This document shows positions 6,347 through 12,825 of a stretch of 14,835 nucleotides of DNA, piece after piece. The stretch covers positions 1-14,835 of the forward strand of contig JAFEBC010000799.1 in NCBI GenBank assembly GCA_018266095.1, in the 5' to 3' direction. A program made the position numbers and the translations under genes. Numbering within the stretch: position 1 is the first letter of the stretch; each line of letters begins with the position of its first letter. Below the pieces are notes generated by a model that ran no database searches, was not told where the DNA came from, and was given only the letters and a program-made list of their open reading frames with translations. The stretch comes from Deltaproteobacteria bacterium (GTDB lineage Bacteria > Myxococcota > Myxococcia > Myxococcales > 40CM-4-68-19).

Positions 6347-7672
6347 TCACCCGAGCGTCTCGCCCTTGGTCTCGATGCCCAGGCCCGCGAACAAGAAGAC
6401 GACCCCGAGCAAAGGGCCGATGGCCACCCAGCGCAGGACGTCGACGGGGTTGCCGCCGCTGGCCGCGAACGTGGACACCGCGAACGGCCCCGCGGCGGTG
6501 ATGGCGCGCGCGGCGTTGTAACAGAAGCCCGCGCCCGTCCCGCGCAGGCGCGTGGGGAACAGCTCGGGCAGATAGAACGGGAACGCGCCGAACACGCCGA
6601 AGACGGTGAGGCCGACGAGCGAGAGCATCATCAAGCGGTGCGCGGGCTCGAGCGGGAAGCCGAACGTGAGCCAGATGGAGATGGCGCTGCCGGCGAAGTA
6701 GATGAAGAACAGCGGGCGGCGCCCCATGCGCGCGGCAAACGGAATGGTGAGCAGCGTGCCGATGAGGCCGCCCACGTTGAAGTAGAGCGTCGCGTTGGTG
6801 ACCCACTCGGCCTTGGCCTTGGAGAGCTCGGCCGCGGCCGCCGAGGGAAAGGCGACGCCCGCGAGGTAGCGCGCCACCACAGGCAGGAACGCGTTGCAGC
6901 TCCACCAGGTGAGGATGGCCACGGCCGCCACCATCAGGCCCGAGTACGTGCGCTTCTTCAGCGCGGGCGTGAAGATCTCGGCGAGCTTGGGCGGGACCTC
7001 GCTCGGCCTCCAGCGGCCCGGCTCCTTGACCTTGAGGCGGATGAGCAGGCCCACGGCCGCGGGCAAGAGGCCGGTGAGGAACACCGCGCGCCACGCGAGG
7101 TCGGGATCGGCCACGGTGCTGCCGAGCTTCCGCGTGAAGAAGTCGTTGACGAAGATGGCGAGGAAGAGCCCGGCCGGCGCGCTGGTGTAGAGGAAGGCGC
7201 CCGCGCGCACGCGCTGCTTCTCGGGGACGGCCTCGGCCACGAGCGACGCGCCCGCGGCCCACTCGCCGCCGATGCCGAGGGAGGCGATGAAGCGGAAGAG
7301 GCCGAGCACGAGGAGGTTGGGCGCGAAGGCGCACGCTGCGGTGCCCAGCGCGTACGTGAGCATGGTGAGCAGGAGCGTGCGCGTGCGGCCGAGGCGATCG
7401 GTGATGCGGCCGAAGACGACGCCGCCGATGGCCCAGCCGACGAGGAGCACGCTGGTGAGGACGCCGTTCCAGTAGAGCGCGGCCTTCTGCGCCTCGGGTG
7501 AGCCGTGCGTGAGGTGGAGCAGGCTCGGCACGCAGAGCGGCGAGACGAAGTTGAAGAGCAGGCCGTCGAAGATGTCGAAGCCCCAGCCGAGCCAGGCCGC
7601 GCCGAGCACGAGCCATTGGTAGCGGGAGAGCCCCCAGAGCGCAGGCGCTTGCGAGTCGTTCGAGTCGGACAT
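6347..7672 (-). CDS. MFS transporter (AAHS/metabolite:H+ symporter-like)
   Basis: A 441-residue inner-membrane protein with about twelve hydrophobic segments. The major-facilitator loop motif GRITDRLGRTR is at residues 88-98. The first helix has GWGFDIFDG, an aspartate pair like that of aromatic-acid and metabolite:proton symporters. The fourth-fifth helix region has FRFIASLGIGGEWAAGAS, and the second half has YLPELFPTRLRGTGAGFCYN. The C-terminus ends with ETKGETLG, close to the PETKG motif of sugar and organic-acid porters. Together these suggest proton-coupled uptake of a small organic acid or similar metabolite; the substrate is not predictable. The ATG at 7672 lies eight bases after a TAGAGT box on the minus strand and has no Shine-Dalgarno sequence. 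It is divergent from the prmA-like gene. Cotranscription with the downstream sigma/caspase cassette is possible but the 157-base gap argues against it. Confidence 0.9.
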   Translation of the reverse strand: MSDSNDSQAPALWGLSRYQWLVLGAAWLGWGFDIFDGLLFNFVSPLCVPSLLHLTHGSPEAQKAALYWNGVLTSVLLVGWAIGGVVFGRITDRLGRTRTLLLTMLTYALGTAACAFAPNLLVLGLFRFIASLGIGGEWAAGASLVAEAVPEKQRVRAGAFLYTSAPAGLFLAIFVNDFFTRKLGSTVADPDLAWRAVFLTGLLPAAVGLLIRLKVKEPGRWRPSEVPPKLAEIFTPALKKRTYSGLMVAAVAILTWWSCNAFLPVVARYLAGVAFPSAAAAELSKAKAEWVTNATLYFNVGGLIGTLLTIPFAARMGRRPLFFIYFAGSAISIWLTFGFPLEPAHRLMMLSLVGLTVFGVFGAFPFYLPELFPTRLRGTGAGFCYNAARAITAAGPFAVSTFAASGGNPVDVLRWVAIGPLLGVVFLFAGLGIETKGETLG

Positions 7673-7680
7673 GGGCGGCG

Positions 7681-7686
7681 ACTCTA
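7681..7686 (-). promoter_or_regulatory. Putative -10 box of the MFS gene
   Basis: TAGAGT on the minus strand, followed by eight bases and the ATG at 7672; no Shine-Dalgarno sequence lies between. Its upstream half overlaps the promoter of the divergent prmA-like gene, so the two may compete. Confidence 0.35.
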
Positions 7687-7700
7687 CCTTGGGTGCGATC

Positions 7701-7706
7701 TATGGT
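7701..7706 (+). promoter_or_regulatory. Putative -10 box of the prmA-like gene
   Basis: TATGGT followed by six bases and the GTG at 7713. No Shine-Dalgarno sequence precedes the start. No clear -35 is seen. The box is 14 bases from the opposing MFS -10. Confidence 0.35.
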
Positions 7707-7712
7707 GCGCGG

Positions 7713-8594
7713 GTGACGGTGCGCGCGGATCCGATCGAGTGGACCGAGGTCACGCTGGAGGCGGACGGCGAGGCCACCGCGCAGGTGTTCGTGCACGCGC
7801 TGTTCGCCGAGGGCGCGGTGTCGGTCGATCGACGCGTGCTGCAGACGGCGTCCGGTCTCGTCGAGCAGATCGTGGGCACGTTCCTGCACAGCGAGACCTC
7901 GCGCGCGGCCGCCGAGACACTGCAGGCGCACGAGCGGACGATCGCGGCGCCAGGCTGGTCCGCGGACTGGCTCGCCCAGCAGCGAGCCATCGAGATCTCG
8001 CCCACGCTCGCGGTCGCGCCCCACTTCGTCGATTCGCGCGCGCCGCTGACCTTGCGCATCGACCCGGGGCTCGCCTTCGGCACCGCGACGCACCCGACCA
8101 CGCAGCTCTGCCTGCGCAAGCTCGAGTCGCTGCTCACGGATCCGCGAGCGCGGCGGCCCGCTTCGCTCCTCGACGTCGGCTGCGGCACGGGCGTCTTGGC
8201 GATCGCAGGCCTGCGGCTCGGCGTGGAGTCCGCGATCGGCACCGACATCGATCCCATCGCGCTGCGCACGGCCCGCAGGTGCGCGCGCCTCAATCAGCTC
8301 GACGACGCGCGCTTGGTTCTCTCCAACCGCACTCCGGACGCTCACGGCCAGCACCCGCTTGTCCTCGCCAATCTCCCTCCCGAGCCCATGGAGCTGCTCA
8401 CGCCCGCGATCGCTCGCGCCGTCGCCAACCAGGGCACGCTCATCCTCTCGGGCTTCTTCACCGAGCTCGTCGATCCGATCACCTCTCCGTTCGAATCCCG
8501 CGGATTCCAGAAGACCAACGTCGACGCCCGCGCCGAGTGGGCCGTGGTGTGCCTCACACGCACCCAGGACCCCTTCCTCCCTTCCCCTTTGTGA
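7713..8594 (+). CDS. prmA: PrmA-like ribosomal protein L11 methyltransferase
   Basis: A class I SAM-dependent methyltransferase of about 293 residues. The PrmA hallmark DPGLAFGTATHPTTQLCL is at about 117-134. SAM-binding motif I, LLDVGCGTGVLAIAGLRLG, is at about 152-170, and the acidic motif II (GTDIDPIA) follows. The catalytic-region loop reads LANLPPEPMELL where PrmA usually has a version of N-[IL]-[LV]-A-x-P-L, so this loop is unusual. The N-terminal part, ending near TLRI, matches the substrate-recognition domain that docks on ribosomal protein L11. GTG 7713 is chosen because of the TATGGT box six bases upstream. An in-frame ATG at 7671 would give 307 residues but directly overlaps the opposing MFS start codon. 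Assignment to the PrmA family is firm; L11 as the actual substrate is assumed from the family. Confidence 0.88.
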   Translation: MTVRADPIEWTEVTLEADGEATAQVFVHALFAEGAVSVDRRVLQTASGLVEQIVGTFLHSETSRAAAETLQAHERTIAAPGWSADWLAQQRAIEISPTLAVAPHFVDSRAPLTLRIDPGLAFGTATHPTTQLCLRKLESLLTDPRARRPASLLDVGCGTGVLAIAGLRLGVESAIGTDIDPIALRTARRCARLNQLDDARLVLSNRTPDAHGQHPLVLANLPPEPMELLTPAIARAVANQGTLILSGFFTELVDPITSPFESRGFQKTNVDARAEWAVVCLTRTQDPFLPSPL

Positions 8595-8634
8595 AGCTTT
8601 TGCCCTTCACTCGCGCTAGTCTGTTGGCCCTCCG

Positions 8635-9750
8635 ATGACTCTGAAGAAGCCCTACCTCCTGTTGCCCGCCCTCGCCGTGCTCGCCTGCGTCGCCGCCGTC
8701 GCGGGCTGCCCCGAGTCGCCGTCGAACCCCGACACCACGGCCACCTGCCCGTACACCGGACCCGGCATCGCCTCCTGCTGCAACGCGGGCGCGGGCTGCA
8801 GCGGCGATCTGTCGTGCAACAAGTACACGTGCTCGTGCGACGACGTGGTCGATCCCTGCGGCCTGTTGGCGAGCGACGCCGGCGTGGTCATCGGGCCGGT
8901 CGCCGACGCGGGCACGGCTCCGACGGGCACGGTCACGTCCACGGGCGGCACCGTCGATCGCCTCTGGTTCGTGGCCACCGGCGACACGCGGCCCGGCGAC
9001 TGCGACGACACCGCCAACTATCCGCGCGCGGCCATCAACCAGATCGCGACCGTGGCCAAGGACCTCAAGGCGCAGTTCGTGCTCGATCTCGGCGACCACA
9101 TGTACGTCTGCAACGGCGACTTCGCCGAGGCGCAGACGCAGATGGGCTACTACACGAGCGCGATGGCGCTGGGCCCGGACACCTGGTTCCTCACCATGGG
9201 CAACCACGAGTGCGGCCGCTTCCGCAGCGGCGGCTCGGGCAGCGCCACCGGCTGCTTCGGCAAGGTGGCGGACTCGAACTTCGACACGTTCATGGCGGCC
9301 ACCGGGCGCAGCAAGCCCTGGTACAACATCGACATCCAGACCTCGAAGGGCCTCGCGCGCATCGTCGTGATCGCCAATGATTCGTGGGACACGGATCAGA
9401 AGGCGTGGCTCATCGACACGCTGACGGACGCGGACGCGAACGCCAAGTACACCATCATCTCGCGGCACCAGCCGTTCACCGGATCGCGCGTGGGCCAGCA
9501 GGAGATCGCGGACATCGTGCTCGCGCACAAGTACACGCTCCTGCTCACCGCGCACTCGCACACCTACTACCACGGCACCGAGTACAGCGGCCGCTCGGCG
9601 GTGGTGGGCATCGGCGGCGCGCCCACGAGCAGCGCGTACGGCTTCGTGTCCATCCTGCAGAACAACGACGCCAATGGCTCGCTGACGGTGCAGCGGCGCG
9701 ACATCAACGGCAACCCGATCGGCACGCCGTGGACGGTGCAGCCGCAGTAG
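8635..9750 (+). CDS. Metallophosphoesterase (calcineurin/purple acid phosphatase-like) lipoprotein
   Basis: A 371-residue exported lipoprotein. The signal sequence ends in AVAGC with lipid attachment at C25. Residues 26-80 are Cys-rich (C38, C48, C49, C55, C61, C66, C68, C75), probably a small disulfide-bonded knot. The phosphoesterase core starts at about 109. Metal-ligand motifs appear in order: GDTR (D117), LGDH (D154), GNHE (N190-H191), SRHQPF (H278) and AHSHTYYH (H307, H309). The spacing and the last motif are closest to purple-acid-phosphatase-type enzymes. The first motif has Arg where many family members have His or Gly. Expected role: hydrolysis of a phosphate ester at the cell envelope; substrate unknown. 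There is no Shine-Dalgarno sequence; TAGTCT at 8617-8622 may be the -10, giving a leader of only a few bases. The start lies 40 bases after the prmA-like stop. Confidence 0.9.
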   Translation: MTLKKPYLLLPALAVLACVAAVAGCPESPSNPDTTATCPYTGPGIASCCNAGAGCSGDLSCNKYTCSCDDVVDPCGLLASDAGVVIGPVADAGTAPTGTVTSTGGTVDRLWFVATGDTRPGDCDDTANYPRAAINQIATVAKDLKAQFVLDLGDHMYVCNGDFAEAQTQMGYYTSAMALGPDTWFLTMGNHECGRFRSGGSGSATGCFGKVADSNFDTFMAATGRSKPWYNIDIQTSKGLARIVVIANDSWDTDQKAWLIDTLTDADANAKYTIISRHQPFTGSRVGQQEIADIVLAHKYTLLLTAHSHTYYHGTEYSGRSAVVGIGGAPTSSAYGFVSILQNNDANGSLTVQRRDINGNPIGTPWTVQPQ

Positions 9751-9757
9751 CGCGAAC

Positions 9758-9776
9758 CGCTGCGTCGCGCGCAGCG
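9758..9776. terminator. Possible bidirectional transcription-end hairpin
   Basis: A perfect 7-base stem, CGCTGCG and CGCAGCG with loop TCGCG, sits in the 30-base gap between the convergent phosphoesterase and Ppx/GppA genes. No T-tract follows on either strand, so it may be only a GC-rich palindrome. Confidence 0.35.
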
Positions 9777-9780
9777 TCGC

Positions 9781-11472
9781 TCAAGCGTGCAGCTTGAACT
9801 GCACGGGGCCGCCCACGATCTCCGAGAGCAGATCCGCCTTCTGCTGCGCGGACCACACCTCGAGCTCCGCGCCCGCGTCGGCCAGCACGTCGATGAAGAG
9901 GCCCTTGCCCTTGCGGCTCACCTTGAGCGAGCGCACGTGCCGGCGGTGTCCGCGATCGAGGCCATCGGCGACGCGCAAGAGCGCGGCGAGCCTGCGCACC
10001 ACGATGCGCTCCTCGGGCGTGAGCTCGGCGAACTCGGGGTGGCGGTCCTTGGGCGCGGATCGGCGGTGATAGCGGGCCACGGTGGCGATGAGCTCGCGCT
10101 CGCGATCGGTGAAGCCCGGCAGGTCGGCGTGGTAGAGCAGGTAATACGTGTGCTTGTGGTGCCGGTTGTAGCTCACGAAGCTGCCGACATCGTGCAGCAG
10201 CGCCGCTGCGTGCAAGAGCGCGCGCTCCTCGTCGCCCATGCGGTGGATCTCGCGCGTCTGCTCGAAGAGCGAGAGCGAGAGGCGCGCCACCTGCTCGGCG
10301 TGATCCTCGCGGTAGCCGCAGCGGCGGCCGAACGCGCGCAGGCCCTCGAGCACGGTGTTCTCGTGGTGCAGCCCCGCCTCGGGCGGCTTGAGCACGCGGC
10401 GCACGAGGTCCGCCATCAGGCCGTCGCGCAAGCCGCGGGTGGTGATCTCCAGCTCCTCCACGCGCAGGTGCCGCATCACGCCCTCGAGGATGGCGGTGCC
10501 GCAGTAGATGATGTCCTCGCGGTGCGGCTCGACGCCCCACTTGCGGCGCTGCTTGAGCGTGGAGTCGCGCAGGAGCCCGAGCAGCGCGCGGACCTGCTCG
10601 TGCGTGACGCGGCCGGCGCGCGAGGCCTGCGTGCGCGGATCGCCCTCGAGGCGGCGGATGAGGCCGGCCACGGCGGCGGTGGTCCCCGCGGCGCCGATGA
10701 TGCGGCGGAACTTGCCGATGAGCAGCGGATCGAGCGAGCCCAGCGAGTCCGTCAGCGCTTCGTCGATGAGCTTGGCCTCGCGGCGCGAGAGCGGATCGTG
10801 CTCGACGAACATCTCCCACAGGCGCACCGAGCCGAGCTGCAGCGAGAACGCGGACTCTGGCTCCTCGCCCTGCGCCGAGATGATCTCCGTGGACCCGCCG
10901 CCGATGTCGAGGAGCAGGTTGCGCTCCATCGGCGGCTCACCCTGCAGGACGCCCAGCGTCACCAGGAGCGCCTCTTCGGCGCCGGAGATGACCTCGATGG
11001 TGAGCCCGCTGTGCGCCTTCACAGTGCGCACGAGCTGCGCGCGATTTCCCGCCTCACGGACCGCGCTCGTCGCCACCGCGCGCACCTGCTCTGCGCCCGC
11101 GCGCTCGGCCAACCGCGCGAAGCGGGCCAGGGCGATGGCGGTCCGGCCGATCGAATCCGCCGACAGCTTCCCCGTGCGGAACACCTGCTCGCCCAGGCGC
11201 ACCGGCGCGCGATCCTCCGCGAGCACAGTGACCTGCCCGTCGGGCGTGGCGTGCGCGATCTGCAGGCGCACCGAGTTGCTCCCGAGGTCGACCACGCCGA
11301 GCACTCGGCCCTTGTCACGCCGGTGCGATGCGAGCGGCGCGCGCCTGACCGGGAGGATGCGGTTCGCCGGCTTGTGGCCCGCGGCGGTCGCGGCTTTGTG
11401 GGCCGTGCCCTTGGCGGCCGCGTGGACGCGCTGCTTCTTCGAGACGGCCTTGCGCGCAGATCGCTTCTTCAC
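9781..11472 (-). CDS. ppx: Ppx/GppA family phosphatase with C-terminal HD domain
   Basis: A 563-residue exopolyphosphatase / guanosine pentaphosphate phosphohydrolase. Residues 57-360 form the actin-like ASKHA phosphatase. They contain the phosphate-binding loop VVDLGSNSVRL (60-70), the VISGAEEALL catalytic-region motif (161-170), LLLDIGGGSTEI (187-197) and GAAGTTAAVAG (260-270). Residues about 370-520 form an HD domain with H391, H421, H427-D428 and a later RYH. The last part (about 525-563) is a small beta domain. The first ~55 residues are a Lys/Arg/Ala-rich tail with no counterpart that I recall in standard Ppx; it could bind nucleic acid, polyphosphate or ribosomes. The enzyme should degrade polyphosphate and/or pppGpp; sequence alone does not separate Ppx from GppA. 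The GTG start overlaps the HAD stop by four bases (GTGA), so the pair is translationally coupled. Confidence 0.93.
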   Translation of the reverse strand: MKKRSARKAVSKKQRVHAAAKGTAHKAATAAGHKPANRILPVRRAPLASHRRDKGRVLGVVDLGSNSVRLQIAHATPDGQVTVLAEDRAPVRLGEQVFRTGKLSADSIGRTAIALARFARLAERAGAEQVRAVATSAVREAGNRAQLVRTVKAHSGLTIEVISGAEEALLVTLGVLQGEPPMERNLLLDIGGGSTEIISAQGEEPESAFSLQLGSVRLWEMFVEHDPLSRREAKLIDEALTDSLGSLDPLLIGKFRRIIGAAGTTAAVAGLIRRLEGDPRTQASRAGRVTHEQVRALLGLLRDSTLKQRRKWGVEPHREDIIYCGTAILEGVMRHLRVEELEITTRGLRDGLMADLVRRVLKPPEAGLHHENTVLEGLRAFGRRCGYREDHAEQVARLSLSLFEQTREIHRMGDEERALLHAAALLHDVGSFVSYNRHHKHTYYLLYHADLPGFTDRERELIATVARYHRRSAPKDRHPEFAELTPEERIVVRRLAALLRVADGLDRGHRRHVRSLKVSRKGKGLFIDVLADAGAELEVWSAQQKADLLSEIVGGPVQFKLHA

Positions 11473-12254
11473 TCAGCCTCCAGGCGGAAATCGGCGACCG
11501 ACGGGATCGACTCCAGCACCTCGACGGGCCGCCCCGAGTGATCGGTGTCCAGGTGCACCACGCGCGCGTCCGGGAACGAGCGCTTGTACGCGTTGACGTG
11601 CGTGGGTTCGTTGTCGAAGGCGGCGCCGAGGTGTCCCTGCGCGAGCAGCCGCGCGTGGCAGCGCTGCTTCCAGGCGTCGTCGTCCTCGTCCTCGGATGGC
11701 TTGAGCCAGAGGTCGACGCGCGCGCCGTCGGGCAGCGGAAAGCCGGCGCGCCTGAAGCTCTCCAGGGTGCCCGCGCCCATGCCCGCGTGACGGCCGGTGA
11801 TGAAGACGAGCTGCGCGCCCTGAGCCATCACCCGCGCCAGATACTGCGCCGCGCCCGCGATGGGCCGGTCGTCCTTGCAGTACTCGCTGGTGAAGAAGCG
11901 CGCGCGCCAGAACTCCTTGAGGCTCGGATACACGGCCTCTGCGCCCTCGCGCGAGAAGCCCACGATGCGCAAGGTGTCGCGCAGATCCCAGGTGGGGAAC
12001 GCGCTCTCGGTGCACGCCGCCAGCCGCTCGTCGCCCTTCTCGGCGCCGAACTCGCGCACGATGCGCGCCTGCCGCGGCCCGTTGTCCAAGAGCGTGGAGT
12101 CGAGATCGAACACCGCCGTCGCCTGCGGCGGCACCAGCGCGGCCAGCGCCTCCGTGAGGATCCGCGTCTGCTCCTCACGCTTCGCGCGCGCACCGAACAC
12201 CGCGTGAGCGCCGTGCCCCGAGCCGTGCGCGTGGCTGTGTCCGTGCAGACTCAT
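11469..12254 (-). CDS. HAD-superfamily phosphatase with His-rich N-terminus
   Basis: A 261-residue HAD hydrolase. Motif I AVFDLDSTLLDN carries nucleophile D50 and acid/base D52. Motif II is LVFITGRHAG, motif III is the lysine in WLKPSEDE, and motif IV is AAFDNEPTHVNAY. The domain is similar in style to acid-phosphatase-like HADs. No cap-domain type can be assigned with confidence. The first 17 residues contain six histidines (H4, H6, H8, H10, H14, H17) in HGHSHAHGSGHGAH, a typical Ni/Zn/Co-binding composition. Start: the reading frame is open back to 12431, but ATG 12254 begins the His-rich segment and lies eight bases after TACAGT. The longer form would add an Arg/Ser-rich sequence that reads like non-coding DNA. 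It is cotranscribed with and overlaps the Ppx/GppA gene, suggesting a phosphate-metabolism role. Substrate unknown. Confidence 0.87.
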   Translation of the reverse strand: MSLHGHSHAHGSGHGAHAVFGARAKREEQTRILTEALAALVPPQATAVFDLDSTLLDNGPRQARIVREFGAEKGDERLAACTESAFPTWDLRDTLRIVGFSREGAEAVYPSLKEFWRARFFTSEYCKDDRPIAGAAQYLARVMAQGAQLVFITGRHAGMGAGTLESFRRAGFPLPDGARVDLWLKPSEDEDDDAWKQRCHARLLAQGHLGAAFDNEPTHVNAYKRSFPDARVVHLDTDHSGRPVEVLESIPSVADFRLEAE

Positions 12255-12262
12255 GCGGCCCG

Positions 12263-12268
12263 ACTGTA
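12263..12268 (-). promoter_or_regulatory. Putative -10 box of the HAD/Ppx operon
   Basis: TACAGT on the minus strand, eight bases before the HAD start at 12254. No Shine-Dalgarno sequence follows and no clear -35 is seen. Confidence 0.35.
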
Positions 12269-12310
12269 GCAGGCAGCGTCCCGCGAAGATCGCCGTTTGT
12301 GTGACAGGAC

Positions 12311-12339
12311 GTGCACGCGCGATCCGCCTCATGTACGAT
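12311..12339 (+). promoter_or_regulatory. Putative promoter of the small ORF/NCS1 permease operon
   Basis: GTGCAC (12311-12316) and TACGAT (12334-12339) are 17 bases apart. The -10 ends six bases before the ATG at 12346. The GTGCAC hexamer is close to TTGCAC of the MshEN promoter, and no Shine-Dalgarno sequence is present. Confidence 0.4.
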
Positions 12340-12345
12340 CTGCCG

Positions 12346-12825
12346 ATGGATCGCCGGAGCTGGCTCCGCATGACGAAGGCCCCCGAGGACGCGCAGCTCG
12401 ACGCGCTCCTCGACCACGCCCTGGCGCGCAAGGCGCACTACCCGACCTTCCTCCTCGTGCAGCGCGCAGGCGCCGCGCTCTCCCCCGCGGGCAAGGAGCT
12501 GCTCACCGCGCTCGAGGAGTTCCTCATCACCAGCGTCGAATCCGACCGCTGGCCGGGCACGCAGCTCTCGGGCGAGAAGGCGCGCGTGATGTTCTTCCAC
12601 CTCGAGCGCGGCGCGGTGAACCAGCTCAAGCACGTCGGCAAGCTGGCCGCGTTCGTGGGCCCGCAGATGCCCGAGGACCTCTGCATCTTGGCCGCCGACA
12701 AGACGCCCTGGCTCGCCTCCGCGGCGCGCGACGGGCGCTTCCTGCTGCACCTCACCGACGACGAGCGCAAGGCCGCACAGAAGGCGCTCCCCTGGCTCCA
12801 GCTCGAGGACGACCACCAGACATGA
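12346..12825 (+). CDS. Small soluble protein of unknown function, coupled to the permease
   Basis: A 159-residue protein that I do not recognise. It is alpha/beta-looking and polar, with no signal peptide or membrane segment. Segments include YPTFLLVQRAGAALSPAGKE, EEFLITSVESDRWPGTQL, KARVMFFHLERGAVNQL, VGPQMPEDLCILAADKTPWL and a C-terminal helix LTDDERKAAQKALPWLQLED. Two cysteine- or metal-type motifs were looked for and none was found. Its stop overlaps the permease start (ATGA), so the two are translationally coupled and may work together, for example as an enzyme or regulator for the transported compound; this is inference. Start choice: the frame is open from 12253, with ATGs at 12331 and 12346. 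The second is preferred because of the upstream TACGAT box. Coding status is supported by strong GC at third positions and by the overlap. Confidence 0.75.
   Translation: MDRRSWLRMTKAPEDAQLDALLDHALARKAHYPTFLLVQRAGAALSPAGKELLTALEEFLITSVESDRWPGTQLSGEKARVMFFHLERGAVNQLKHVGKLAAFVGPQMPEDLCILAADKTPWLASAARDGRFLLHLTDDERKAAQKALPWLQLEDDHQT

Noticed and set aside
7671..7712. ATG 7671 as the start of the prmA-like gene.
   Set aside because: It would overlap the opposing MFS start codon, leaving no space for promoters. GTG 7713 fits the TATGGT box. The longer form is not fully excluded.
6186..8354. A 722-codon minus-strand frame across the MFS and prmA-like genes.
   Set aside because: It is Arg/Ala/His-rich and motif-free, and it crosses a divergent promoter region. 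The MFS and PrmA motifs are in other frames.
12255..12431. A longer N-terminus for the HAD protein (59 extra residues).
   Set aside because: The extra sequence is Arg/Ser-rich, runs across the divergent promoter region and into the small ORF, and ATG 12254 has a better context.
12297..12821. A 662-residue version of the NCS1 permease starting upstream at 12297.
   Set aside because: The extra 175 residues are Arg/Ala-rich shadow translation of the small ORF. ATG 12822 gives a family-typical N-terminus.
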